Counted from the first letter of the stretch, positions 37,523 to 45,766 are shown. The stretch is 50,972 nt of DNA from Candidatus Phytoplasma sacchari (GCF_009268105.1 NZ_VWXM01000002.1:1-50972), one strand, 5' to 3'. Notes: generated from the sequence alone by a model not told the origin. Numbers and translations are program-made.

Positions 37523-39109
37523 ATGTTGAATAAAAAAAAAAAATTTTATATTTCTACCGCTATTGTTTATGCTTCTTCTATACCTCATATCGGTAATATT
37601 TATGAAATTATTTTGGCTGATTCTATATCTCGGTTTAAAAAGTTAGAAGGATATAATGTTTATTTTCAAACAGGAACAGATGAACATGGACAAAAAATAG
37701 AACAAAAAGCTAAAGAAGAAGGAATAGATAATCAAAAATATGTTGATAAAATTAGTTTGCAAATTAAAAAAATTTATGATTTATTTAATATTGAATATGA
37801 CTATTTCATCAGAACAACAAACCCATTACATAAGAAAAATGTTCAAAATATTTTAGAAATATTAATTAGAAAAAAAGATATTTATTTAGGAAAATATGAA
37901 GGTTGGTATTCTGTTTCAGAAGAAAGTTTTATATCTGAAAAAGATTTAATTGATGGAAAAACATTAAACGGAGAAATTCCTATTTGGTCTTCTGAAGAAG
38001 TTTATTTTTTTAAATTATCTAATTATCAACAAAAATTAATAAATTATTTAAAAAGTGATAATAATTTAATTTTACCTACTACAAGAAAAAAAGAAATTTT
38101 AAATTTATTAAAGGAACCTTTACCTAATTTGTCTATTTCTCGAACTTCTTTTAAATGGGGTATTGATTTAACTTTTGATAATAAACATATAGTTTATGTA
38201 TGGATAGATGCTTTAAGTAATTATATTACTGGTTTTAATTGTTGTTTTTATCCTGATGTTAAGTTAAAAAATTCTAAATTTAATTATTATTGGCCTTGTG
38301 ATCTTCATATAATAGGCAAAGATATTAGTCGTTTTCATCTTATTTATTGGCCTATTTTGTTGATGTCTTTAGATTTGCCTTTGCCTAAAAAATTTTTAAT
38401 TCATCCTTGGATTTTATTTAATAATAAAAAAATGTCTAAATCTACTAATAATGTACTTTATGTAGAAGATTTAATAAAATTTTTTTCTATTGATGCGATA
38501 AGATATTTTGTTTTACATGAAATTCCCTATTCTTCTGATGGTATAATTACTTATGAACTTTTAATAGAAAGATATAACTCTGATCTTGTTAATAATATTG
38601 GTAATCTTTTAAGTCGGACTTTAGGCATGATAAATAAATATAGATGTAACCAATTAAAAAAAATTTTATCTATAACTCCATTAATAAATAGTTTTTTAAC
38701 AAAAATAGACATTGATTTATCTTATAATGCTTTAAAAACTGTTGAATCTGTTTATCACTATATGAATTTATATAATGTTTCAGAAGCTTTAGAACAAATA
38801 ATTAAATTAGCTCGTTTATGTAACAAATATATAGACAAAATTGAACCTTGGAATTTATTTAAAAATAAATCTTATCATGAAATATTGGATTTTTGTCTTT
38901 TTAATTTAATAGAAACATTACGTTTTATAGGAATTTTGTTAAAACCTTTTTTACCAGACACTTCAGAAAAAATTTTAAATAATATTAAAGCTGAACAAAG
39001 AACTTTCGATAGTTTAAAAACTTTTGGTATTATAAAAGAAAAAAAATTATTTTTATGCGAAAATCTTTTTAAACGTTTGGAAAAAGATAAAATTAATTTT
39101 CACAATTAA
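37523..39109 (+). CDS. metG: Methionyl-tRNA synthetase, zinc-free short form
   Basis: Class I synthetase for tRNA-Met. The HIGH motif reads PHIGN (about residue 22) with YFQTGTDEHGQKI after it, and the KMSKS motif is KKMSKSTNN. The zinc-knuckle region reads GWYSVSEESFI where zinc-binding forms carry Cys pairs, so no metal site is formed. It has 528 residues and lacks the C-terminal tRNA-binding domain found in about 650-residue enzymes. It is the last core gene before the accessory region; its ribosome binding site is TCAGAGG. Confidence 0.96.
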   Translation: MLNKKKKFYISTAIVYASSIPHIGNIYEIILADSISRFKKLEGYNVYFQTGTDEHGQKIEQKAKEEGIDNQKYVDKISLQIKKIYDLFNIEYDYFIRTTNPLHKKNVQNILEILIRKKDIYLGKYEGWYSVSEESFISEKDLIDGKTLNGEIPIWSSEEVYFFKLSNYQQKLINYLKSDNNLILPTTRKKEILNLLKEPLPNLSISRTSFKWGIDLTFDNKHIVYVWIDALSNYITGFNCCFYPDVKLKNSKFNYYWPCDLHIIGKDISRFHLIYWPILLMSLDLPLPKKFLIHPWILFNNKKMSKSTNNVLYVEDLIKFFSIDAIRYFVLHEIPYSSDGIITYELLIERYNSDLVNNIGNLLSRTLGMINKYRCNQLKKILSITPLINSFLTKIDIDLSYNALKTVESVYHYMNLYNVSEALEQIIKLARLCNKYIDKIEPWNLFKNKSYHEILDFCLFNLIETLRFIGILLKPFLPDTSEKILNNIKAEQRTFDSLKTFGIIKEKKLFLCENLFKRLEKDKINFHN

Positions 39110-39405
39110 ATTATTTAAAATAAAAATATTAAAAAAAATATAAAAAAATTTTTTGACAAAATTTTGCTAAATTATCCAAATATTTTAATCTATTTGTTTA
39201 ATTTTAAAATATTGAATAAATTATTTTAATTTATATTTTAAATATTTTTTTTTCTATATTAAAATATTAAAATAAAGGAAATTTTAATTTAGTAATAATG
39301 TCCATTAAATATTAACAAAAAAATATTTTTTTAAATTTTTTTTATATTTATTATTTTTGGTTGCTTTTGTGTTTAAAACCAAATTATTATGTTGTATTAT
39401 GAGCT
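39110..39405. other. Gap between metG and the dnaB relic
   Basis: Nearly pure AT. It has one perfect -35 (TTGACA, 39153-39158) without a -10 at proper distance, and a 7-bp inverted repeat TTTGGTT/AACCAAA (39356-39383) just before the relic. No gene was recognised. Confidence 0.5.
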
Positions 39406-40114
39406 ATGAATAATAATAATGATACTAGAGAAGCTTCTTCTTCAGGAACAAAAAGAAATTGATTATCTATCAGTCTTTTTCTTTGGTTAAAAAATCATCA
39501 AATTCAAATCGAAGGAGATCAAAAATATTTACTGGAAATTAGGTAGTTTATTCCCTTGGGTTTATCATTTAAATAATTATATCTAGAGTTTTTAAAAGAA
39601 GCCATGATGAAAAGGAAGATTTTAAAACTTCTTAATCAAATGGGTACACAATATACTTCAAAACAAGAAGAAAATGGTCATTTTCATCAATTAATTGAAA
39701 GAAAAGTCAAGCATAACTGAATCAATTAATTAAGTTTACCAAAAACGACTTTTATGACTGCAAAAACTTTATTTCATCAATTAAAAAAAACAATTACTAA
39801 TAGAAATCAAGAAAATTTTTTAGGTTGAAAAACAGGTTTTCGGAGTTTAGATGAAATCATTTTAGGTTATCAACCGGGAAAGTTTCATTATTCTGGCGTC
39901 TCGGCCAGGAATTGGAAAAACAACTTCTTTTATGTTGAATATGATCTTGAAAGTTTTAGACCATAATGAACATTTTAAAATAGCAGTCTTTAGTTTAGAG
40001 ATGAATAATATTCAATTAGGTTACAGGTGGTTAAGTACAAAAACTAAGATTGTGCCTATGGGAGACTCTTCAACCGCGATGGCTAAAAAAAGAAATAAAT
40101 TTTTTTTATTATAA
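39406..40114 (+). pseudogene. Decayed DnaB-type replicative helicase
   Basis: Fragments in two frames add up to a DnaB-like protein. First comes IDYLSV followed by FLWLKNHQ and GDQKYLLEI (39458-39543), then KEAMMKRKILKLLNQMG (about 39595-39650) and TGFRSLDEIILGYQPGKF (39832-39885). After a one-base insertion near 39886 come the Walker A ASRPGIGKTTSF and the Walker B-region IAVFSLEM (39887-40010). In-frame stops lie at 39460, 39544, 39574, 39718, 39727 and 39826, and the end after the second segment is missing. DnaB copies of this kind are typical cargo of phytoplasma potential mobile units, so this is probably the relic of one. It cannot be functional. Confidence 0.85.
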
Positions 40115-40265
40115 ATATAATAAAATTGTTTATTAATTATTAATAATATAACTCAAAAAGAAAAAAAACTAACATAAAAAAATAGTAATTTTTTGATAAA
40201 AATATATTATAAGAGTAAATATGATATTTAAGAAAAGGTGTTGTTTTTAAAAGTTAAAAATTATT

Positions 40266-40673
40266 ATGTTTGAATCATTTATTAATTCTTTTGTTAATTA
40301 TACTAATTCTTTTGTTCATTATTGTTTATTCTTATTTACTCTTTCTAGAATTTATAAACAATTTATTACACCTTGTTATTATATAATTGAAAAAAAATAT
40401 AAAATATGCTTTTTAAGATATAAAAATATAAAACGTAATATCAATCATATAGAAAAAAAATGTTTTATTCATTTGTTTTATACTATTGAAACTTGTTTAA
40501 TCACAATTGCTTTATATCCGTTTTTGTTGAAATTATGGATTACAAAATTTGGACATAATAATTTATTTTGGTTTAATTTTTTTTATATTCTTTATATTTT
40601 TTCTCCTGCAGCTATTTTTATTATTTTTTTAATATTTACAAAGATAAAAAGAAAATTTAAAAAAAATAGATAA
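40266..40673 (+). CDS. Hypothetical membrane protein
   Basis: A 135-residue ORF that I do not recognise. It begins with an amphipathic, Asn/Ser-rich stretch, has a positively charged middle (residues 40-67), and two clear hydrophobic helices (about 68-93 and 100-125), then a lysine-rich tail KIKRKFKKNR. That charge pattern predicts a membrane protein with its tail inside. A 21-base tandem duplication makes the repeated NSFVNYT / NSFVHYC near the N-terminus. The nearest purine stretch (AGAAAAGG) is 24 bases before the ATG, so translation is uncertain. Confidence 0.5.
   Translation: MFESFINSFVNYTNSFVHYCLFLFTLSRIYKQFITPCYYIIEKKYKICFLRYKNIKRNINHIEKKCFIHLFYTIETCLITIALYPFLLKLWITKFGHNNLFWFNFFYILYIFSPAAIFIIFLIFTKIKRKFKKNR
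40284..40325. repeat. 21-bp tandem duplication inside an ORF
   Basis: Two copies (40284-40304 and 40305-40325) share AATTCTTTTGTT and most of the remaining nine bases. The length is a multiple of three, so the frame is kept. Confidence 0.75.
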
Positions 40674-40731
40674 TTAGTTGTTTTAAAGTTAAACAAAAAT
40701 ACGTTTACATTTTACTAAAAAAATAATTTTT

Positions 40732-40800
40732 TTAAAAAATATCACTTTTAAATACTTTTGAAATCTTCAATTTAATAATCAAATCATTATTATTTTGCAT
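40732..40800 (-). pseudogene. Repeated coding-like remnant, copy 1
   Basis: The minus strand reads MQNNNDLIIKLKISKVFKSD then two residues and a stop. It is the first of four places where a peptide of the form NNSDFIIK-x-EIKKSFK occurs. The frame stays open upstream to an ATG near 40855. The parent gene is unknown to me. Confidence 0.4.
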
Positions 40801-41006
40801 TAATTTTATAACAAAAAGAGAGAAAAATTGAATATAAATCCACATTATTTTATTTTAACTGGATTTGATATAATATGTGTATATTTGGACCACACAAAAA
40901 ACAAGACCAATAAAAAGTAGTTATTTTGACTAAAAAATAAAAGAAATAACTTTACTAATTTTTAGTCACCTAAAAAAAGCCACCAACTTATTTATTAACT
41001 ACCCAT

Positions 41007-41033
41007 ATCATAACTAAAAAAAATAAATGTCAA
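41007..41033 (-). promoter_or_regulatory. Promoter-like pair in inverted repeat copy
   Basis: On the minus strand TTGACA (41028-41033) and TATGAT (41007-41012) are 15 bases apart. The sequence around it is an inverted, diverged copy of 44352-44449, where the pair has the ideal 17-base spacing. No gene lies downstream, so it is probably a dead copy. Confidence 0.35.
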
Positions 41034-41128
41034 TCACTTTTTTCTTTTATTTTAAAATAATCTTTAAAAAGAACTTTAAAAGACTTTTTAATTTCTTATT
41101 TGATAATAAAATCACTATTATTCGTAAT
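41030..41128 (-). pseudogene. Repeated coding-like remnant, copy 2
   Basis: The minus strand reads ITNNSDFIIK, a stop, then EIKKSFKVLFKDYFKIK and a TGA stop. It is the best preserved of four related remnants. DNA matches the copy at 44321-44383 in inverted orientation, with the shared block AAAAGTCTTTTAAAGTTCTT. Confidence 0.45.
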
Positions 41129-41503
41129 TAATCATTTAAAAAAGAAAATCGTATCAAATAATCAATTCTTATTCAAAAAAAGAGTTATTTGAATAATAGT
41201 ACCGTTCAGACTGGTTAAGAATAAAGGCAACTAAAATAAATATACCCTCTACCTACCTTCACTTTACTATATATTTTATTAAAGATAAAATTTGATAATA
41301 AATTAAAAAAATTATTACTTAAATTGTTATTTTTATGGATTTTTTATTTTTTTGTTTCTTAAAATGGAAATTTATTTAGTAAATGATAAAATAAAAACAG
41401 TTATTTATTATAAGATAAAGGTAATACAATAAGAAGTTAAATAATTAAATTTTTATTTAATAATATAAAAATAATATTTTTTTAAAAAGGAGGATTAAAA
41501 AAA

Positions 41504-42289
41504 TTGAATATTAAAAAAATTGATTCATTAAAATATTTAAAAAAAATGTCTTTTTTATTTATTTTTATTTTAAATTTTATTTTTATTCAAACAAATCATG
41601 TTATAGCAATGATGAATGAAAAATTTTGTGATCAACCATCTTCTTCTTCAAGAAGAAATTTTCCACAAAAAGAATATATAAATTTAAGTGAAAATTCAAA
41701 AAAAATGGTTTTTTTAACAAATTTAAAAAATCCATTAAAAATAACAACTGCTGGTAATGATTATTATGATTTTTTAAAAGAAGTTAATAATATTAGTTTA
41801 TGTAGATTAGATGTTAATTCTATAGATGAATTAAAAAGAAAATATTCAGATATTGAAATAAGTTTTTCAGGTCGAATATTATTTCATGAAAAAGAAGAAG
41901 TTTTATCATTTTTTAAGGATAATGATAGTTATTTTAGTATCGATAAAATGATTAACAATTTTATAAAAATAAACATACTAAATGATTTACAGGAAATAAA
42001 TATATCTGGTAATAAAATTTTGAAAATAAATAATAATTTTCGAAATAATGAAATATCAATTCTTCGTTTTATATGTGATTTGTCTAGAGGAGACATAAGT
42101 TCTGAAATAGAAGCTAGAATTAATGCTGAAAATTTAATGGAAATTTTTATTACTTATTTGGAGATAAAAGAATTAAATAATGAATTAATTTTATCTTTAT
42201 GTTTTAAAACGTATTCTTTTACAAACGATAATATGTTTTCATTTAACATTGCTTTTAAATTAGAAAGAATTAGTTTTATTAGAAAATAA
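41504..42289 (+). CDS. Candidate Sec-secreted protein (effector-like)
   Basis: The 261-residue product starts with a lysine-rich n-region, a hydrophobic core MSFLFIFILNFIFIQ and a cleavage site after Val-Ile-Ala (residues 33-35), which resembles the signal sequences of phytoplasma sequence-variable mosaic (SVM) and SAP-type secreted proteins. The mature part (about 226 residues) is hydrophilic, without further membrane segments, and I recognise no domain. The start is TTG at 41504 because AAAAAGGAGG ends 10 bases before it; the later ATG at residue 15 would leave a short signal peptide without a ribosome binding site. A terminator hairpin follows the stop. Whether it acts in host or insect is unknown. 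Confidence 0.75.
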   Translation: MNIKKIDSLKYLKKMSFLFIFILNFIFIQTNHVIAMMNEKFCDQPSSSSRRNFPQKEYINLSENSKKMVFLTNLKNPLKITTAGNDYYDFLKEVNNISLCRLDVNSIDELKRKYSDIEISFSGRILFHEKEEVLSFFKDNDSYFSIDKMINNFIKINILNDLQEINISGNKILKINNNFRNNEISILRFICDLSRGDISSEIEARINAENLMEIFITYLEIKELNNELILSLCFKTYSFTNDNMFSFNIAFKLERISFIRK

Positions 42290-42322
42290 TATAAATTAAA
42301 AATTAATTAAGATAAAAAAATA

Positions 42323-42360
42323 AAAAAAGAAGTTTAAAAAAACAACATCTTTTTTATTTT
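42323..42360 (+). terminator. Probable terminator after secreted-protein gene
   Basis: A 12-bp stem with one mismatch (AAAAAAGAAGTT with AACATCTTTTTT), 9-base loop and T-rich tail, 34 bases after the stop codon at 42289. Confidence 0.6.
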
Positions 42361-42544
42361 TTTATATTTTTATTTGAATAAGATATATCAATTTTTTAGA
42401 AGAAGAACTTTATTTTTATAAAAGAGCTTTTTATTCCTCTTATTAATTTTTTTAATAATTTCATAAATTTTTTAATTTTTAAAAATTTTTTTATAAAGTT
42501 ATTTTTTTCAGCATAAATATTATTTAATATATTTCCTAACTTTT

Positions 42545-42709
42545 TCATGAATCTTTAATCAAATTTTGTTTGTTCCAACAACTTACTCTTTTATGATTTA
42601 CATCTTTATATTTTTTTATTGATAATAAATTTTTATAATTAAAAATAATTGGTTTTAATTTTATTATTTTTTCAATGGTCATTTTATGAGTTTTATCATA
42701 TTTTTTTTG
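42545..42709 (-). pseudogene. Possible helix-turn-helix fragment (transposase relic?)
   Basis: The minus strand has a 54-codon open stretch with no start codon in a good position: KKYDKTHKMTIEKIIKLK, then LLSIKKYKDVNHKRVSCWNK and a TGA. The pattern (K-Y-x-x-x-x-K, I-I-x-L, then a turn and S-x-W) is like the DNA-binding start of IS3-family OrfA proteins, which are frequent in phytoplasmas. The similarity is by eye and weak; the stretch may be chance. Confidence 0.25.
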
Positions 42710-43380
42710 TTAATTAAGGATCTCTCTTATGGTTTTTTCTTTAAAAATCCTTGTTACATAAAAATGATATTATAGAATGATAATTAAAAATTTAATTTTT
42801 TTCGAATAACGAAAGATAATAATGAAAGATAATTAAGTTTTTTTATCCAAAAGATGAATTTTAAATATCGAAAAAGATTATATATAATCAAATAATGTAC
42901 TTAAAAGAAAAACACAAGAACAATAATAAATTTAGTATTTTCTCACAATAATTTTTTTATTTTATCAAATAAAAGGGGTTTTCTTTGTTATTAAAAGTAT
43001 TATCATTAAAGATTTATTAAAATAAGAAAAAAATCATTACTCTGTTTTATCTAAATCATTTTTTACAAATTTATATATTACTCTTTTTGATACAATAAAA
43101 AATATTTATCAAAAAATTATTATTATTTTTTTTGGAAATTTTTCACTACCATCACTTTTTTATTAAAAAAATATAAAACATTAAAAAATAATAAAATAAA
43201 TTAATTTTTTAAAAATTTTGTAAAAAAATCAAAGGTATTATGTTTTAAATTATAATAACTACCATTATATTATATTAAAATATCATATTAAAATTGACTT
43301 TTTTATAAAATAGTTCAAAATGAAAGATAGATTTAATTTTTGATTAAATTTAAAATAAAAAAAGAAAGGTTTTTAAATTG

Positions 43381-44016
43381 ATGAAATTAAAAATAAACCA
43401 GAATTATAGTTTAAATAAAAATATTTTTAAATGTTTGATATGTTGGATTATTTTTTGTTTTTTTTTATTTCAATCCAATATTGTTATGGGAATAAAAAAA
43501 TGTTATAGTAGCAATAATCAAAAAAAAAAATTTCTATTATGTAGAATTTTATTTTTACAATATGATGATCTTATTGTTCCAGGACAAAGAAAAGATTTAA
43601 TTCTCGAAAGAATTAAACAAAGTTACGACAAAACAACAACGAGCCAAAGATTAAATATTTGTTCTTCATATTCTTCATATTATGATAAAAAAACAAGTCT
43701 TAATCCAATAATAAACAAAAAAGAAGATATTGATAAAGAATTTATTTGTAATAAATTTCAAGAAGAATTAAATAAAGTAATAAAATTGAAAGAAATAATG
43801 ATAAAATTACAACAAGACAGTATGACTCCTACTTATGATCATGATTATTATCAAGATTTAATTATTAAAACAAAAGATTTAGAATCAAATCTAAATAATA
43901 TAATAACATTGCTAAAATCCGAATCAGATGAAAATTTAGATTTAAAACAAAAAATATCACTTATGGAAGAAAAATTAGATAATTATAAAAATAATATATT
44001 ATTTTTTAATTTTTAA
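43381..44016 (+). CDS. Candidate Sec-secreted protein with coiled coil
   Basis: The protein has 211 residues from ATG 43381; an adjoining TTG at 43378 would add one. AAAGAAAGG lies 11 bases upstream. It has a positively charged n-region, a hydrophobic core CLICWIIFCFFLFQ and a likely cleavage site after Val-Met-Gly (about residue 37). The mature part is hydrophilic, and its last 60 residues (from LESNLNNIITLLK to KISLMEEKLDNYK) have heptad spacing of Leu/Ile that predicts a coiled coil, a property of many small phytoplasma effectors. No family is recognised. A cysteine pair (KKCYSS and LLCRIL) lies just behind the cleavage site. Confidence 0.7.
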   Translation: MKLKINQNYSLNKNIFKCLICWIIFCFFLFQSNIVMGIKKCYSSNNQKKKFLLCRILFLQYDDLIVPGQRKDLILERIKQSYDKTTTSQRLNICSSYSSYYDKKTSLNPIINKKEDIDKEFICNKFQEELNKVIKLKEIMIKLQQDSMTPTYDHDYYQDLIIKTKDLESNLNNIITLLKSESDENLDLKQKISLMEEKLDNYKNNILFFNF

Positions 44017-44320
44017 TATTGCCTCAAATAAATATTTTTTAAAATAGATTTTTTTTAATTACTTAATAATAAAAAAATCAAAACTAAAAAACATTTATTT
44101 TTATTAATGAGAAATTTATAAAAATAAAAATAAATTTTTTTGCTAAGATTATTTGTTTATTTTATAATATAGCTTTAATATATTTAGGTAAATTTTTTTT
44201 AAGTTTATAAATAGATCGTGATGATCCAAAAAAAGTGTACCACAAACAATAAAAAGACATTTTATTCGAATAAAGCAGAAATAACACTTTCTATATTTTC
44301 TTTTTTTTAGAGAATTAATA

Positions 44321-44383
44321 AATCATAATAGAGATTTTTTTATTAAACGAGAAATCCAAAAGTCTTTTAAAGTTCTTTTTTAA
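44321..44383 (+). pseudogene. Repeated coding-like remnant, copy 3
   Basis: The plus strand reads NHNRDFFIKREIQKSFKVLF and then TAA; FFRELI precedes it in frame. It matches copy 2 (41030-41128) at most positions and lies in inverted orientation to it. It ends about 40 bases before the promoter at 44421. Confidence 0.45.
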
Positions 44384-44420
44384 AAGATTTATTTTATTAA
44401 TAAAAAGTTAACTTTAATAG

Positions 44421-44449
44421 TTGACTTTTATTTTTTTTTTATTTATGAT
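44421..44449 (+). promoter_or_regulatory. Promoter of the signal peptidase gene
   Basis: TTGACT (44421-44426) and TATGAT (44444-44449) with a 17-base, T-rich spacer. The gene at 44656 starts about 205 bases downstream, which leaves a long AT-rich leader. One of the best promoter matches in the accessory region. Confidence 0.55.
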
Positions 44450-44456
44450 TAGATAA

Positions 44457-44490
44457 ATTAATAATAAATTTATATTAATAATAAATTTAT
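44457..44490. repeat. Perfect 17-bp tandem duplication
   Basis: ATTAATAATAAATTTAT occurs at 44457-44473 and again directly at 44474-44490, just downstream of the promoter -10 box at 44444-44449. Confidence 0.85.
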
Positions 44491-44655
44491 AGTATTTTGG
44501 AAAAAATTTAAGAAAGATTAAAAACTAATTTATTCATTTTTTTCAATAAATTATTTATTTCTCATATTAATATCATTATTTTTGATTTGGTCAGTATATA
44601 GTAATGTTTTTGTCACAGTAAAGATAAATATTTTAATAAAAAAAGGGATATTTAC

Positions 44656-45312
44656 ATGAATAAGCATAAAAAAGTTTTTTTTTTGTATAGTATATGGATG
44701 ATTTTTGTTTATTTTGTAATTTTATTATGGATATTATTTTTTATACAAACTTTTCTACAAGGAAAAAAGAAATATTTTTTTAATTTTTCACCTTTTAATT
44801 ATAAATTCTTACAACTTACTGGTGAAAGTATGATACCTAGTTTCACAGCCGGAGATATGCTTTTAATAAAAAAAATTTCCAAAAAAGAATTTTTAGAATT
44901 AAAAGCTTCTCGATATAATGGAGATGTTGTTGCATTTGAAGTTATGACAAAAAATAATGAAAAAATGCGTGTTTTGCATCGAGTTATAGATAAAAATTTA
45001 TATAATAAATACATTATAACTAAAGGAGATAATAATTCAGAAAATGATGGAATAGAAATTCATTATAAAATGATAATTGGTAAAAGTATTTTACGCATGA
45101 ATATTTTTGTTTTTATATTTTTTAATTTATTTCTATATTTTTTTCTTTTTAATCAAAAAGAAAAATTAATTAAATTAAAAGAACAAATAACTTTTTCATA
45201 TTTTAAAACTTTATATTATAAAAATTTGATTATTTTGCATAATATTTTAAAATTAATTGTATTTAATATAGGAATTCATTTTACATTAATGGGTGTTTAT
45301 AACTTGTCATAA
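44656..45312 (+). CDS. SipW-type signal peptidase I
   Basis: A 218-residue membrane serine protease of family S26. An N-terminal membrane helix (about 10-33) is followed by the catalytic block GESMIPSFTAGDMLLIKK with Ser58. LHRVIDK has His108 where bacterial LepB enzymes have Lys, and TKGDNNSENDG has the conserved Asp residues. His in place of Lys marks the ER/archaeal/SipW subclass, which cleaves signal peptides of secreted proteins. Two or three C-terminal hydrophobic segments (about 142-165 and 190-215) follow. The start has AAAAAGGGAT upstream. A paralogue at 48046 has lost the catalytic Ser. The gene sits among candidate secreted proteins, so these are plausible substrates; this is inference. 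Confidence 0.85.
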   Translation: MNKHKKVFFLYSIWMIFVYFVILLWILFFIQTFLQGKKKYFFNFSPFNYKFLQLTGESMIPSFTAGDMLLIKKISKKEFLELKASRYNGDVVAFEVMTKNNEKMRVLHRVIDKNLYNKYIITKGDNNSENDGIEIHYKMIIGKSILRMNIFVFIFFNLFLYFFLFNQKEKLIKLKEQITFSYFKTLYYKNLIILHNILKLIVFNIGIHFTLMGVYNLS

Positions 45313-45346
45313 TATATAAATATATGAAAGATTTTTAACACACTTA

Positions 45347-45400
45347 GCATTTTTCAATTTTCGACCATAGCTATCGCCGAAATCTTTAAAGATATTAAAA
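45347..45400. repeat. Diverged 55-60 bp repeat, copy A
   Basis: GCATTTTTCAATTTTCGACC-type sequence followed by ATCGCCGAAATCTTT and an A-run. A related block lies at 45811-45870. Each copy follows directly on a gene (44656-45312 and 45419-45766). On the minus strand, copy A reads AIAMVE and copy B reads AINMAEIEKRY, so they could descend from one coding end. Confidence 0.5.
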
Positions 45401-45418
45401 AAAATAGGAAAAATAAAA

Positions 45419-45766
45419 ATGAATATTAAAAATAATAAGAATGTAAATAAATCTTCATCTTTAAAAAAAATAAAAATATGGACTTTTTTATTAACTTGTG
45501 TTTGGTATGTCATTTGTATTGTTATGGTAATTAATATTAAATTCGGCAATTCCAGATATAATGTTTTGATTAGTAGATTATTTCTTTATTTTTTATTATT
45601 TTTTCTAATATTGATTTTAGAAAAAATTTTAAATAGGTTGAATTTAATATCAAAAGAAAAAATGAAAATTATCAAATCAATTTACTTTAAAACAATAGTT
45701 TGTCTTATCATTTTAAGCATTTTGTTTGTGATAACAGGCTTACAAAAAGGTTTTTTACATAAATAA
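45419..45766 (+). CDS. Small three-TM membrane protein
   Basis: The product has 115 residues: a basic N-terminus (residues 1-20), then hydrophobic helices at about 21-40, 50-70 and 89-108. No family is recognised. It is supported as a real gene because a decayed paralogue at 46842-47146 preserves the same protein pattern (SLK-x-I-x-I-x-TF-x-LT-x-x-W and K-I-I-K-S-I-Y-x-K-T), which an overlapping antisense frame would not explain. AAAATAGGAAAAA lies upstream of the ATG. It follows the SipW-type peptidase by 106 bases and may form a unit with it. Confidence 0.6.
   Translation: MNIKNNKNVNKSSSLKKIKIWTFLLTCVWYVICIVMVINIKFGNSRYNVLISRLFLYFLLFFLILILEKILNRLNLISKEKMKIIKSIYFKTIVCLIILSILFVITGLQKGFLHK

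Larger units (their letters stand above)
40674..41503. other. Degenerate region of 830 bases with repeat relics
   Basis: No intact gene. It holds two minus-strand copies of a coding-like remnant (40732-40800 and 41030-41128), a hairpin-forming stretch at 40915-40960, a minus-strand promoter-like pair at 41007-41033 and a less AT-rich patch around 41200-41260. It looks like the scrap of mobile or duplicated DNA. Confidence 0.55.
42290..43380. other. Gap of about 1.1 kb with no intact gene
   Basis: Apart from the terminator at 42323-42360 and a minus-strand helix-turn-helix-like fragment at 42545-42709, I see only AT-rich sequence. A TTGACT at 43294-43299 upstream of the next gene lacks a convincing -10. 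Confidence 0.5.
44017..44655. other. Regulatory and relic region upstream of a signal peptidase gene
   Basis: The 639 bases hold remnant copy 3 (44321-44383), a good promoter (44421-44449) and a perfect 17-bp tandem duplication (44457-44490). A patch at 44237-44285 (TGTACCACAAACAATAAAAA and TTATTCGAATAA) resembles 40888-40955 and may be an old insertion-sequence end. Confidence 0.5.

Noticed and set aside
39153..39180. Perfect TTGACA as a promoter after metG
   Set aside because: No -10-like hexamer at 15 to 19 bases; the next TATTTT is 22 bases away, and no intact gene follows.
39406..39890. TGA codons in the DnaB-like frame read as Trp, hinting at a UGA-Trp donor or code
   Set aside because: At 39460 the protein match continues in another frame (IDYLSV), so the TGA is a frameshift product. 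TAG and TAA stops also interrupt the same stretch, and UGA clearly ends many intact core genes.
45307..45549. 80-codon minus-strand frame overlapping the three-TM gene
   Set aside because: The plus-strand frame has a decayed paralogue with matching protein pattern; the minus frame has no ribosome binding site and no such support.
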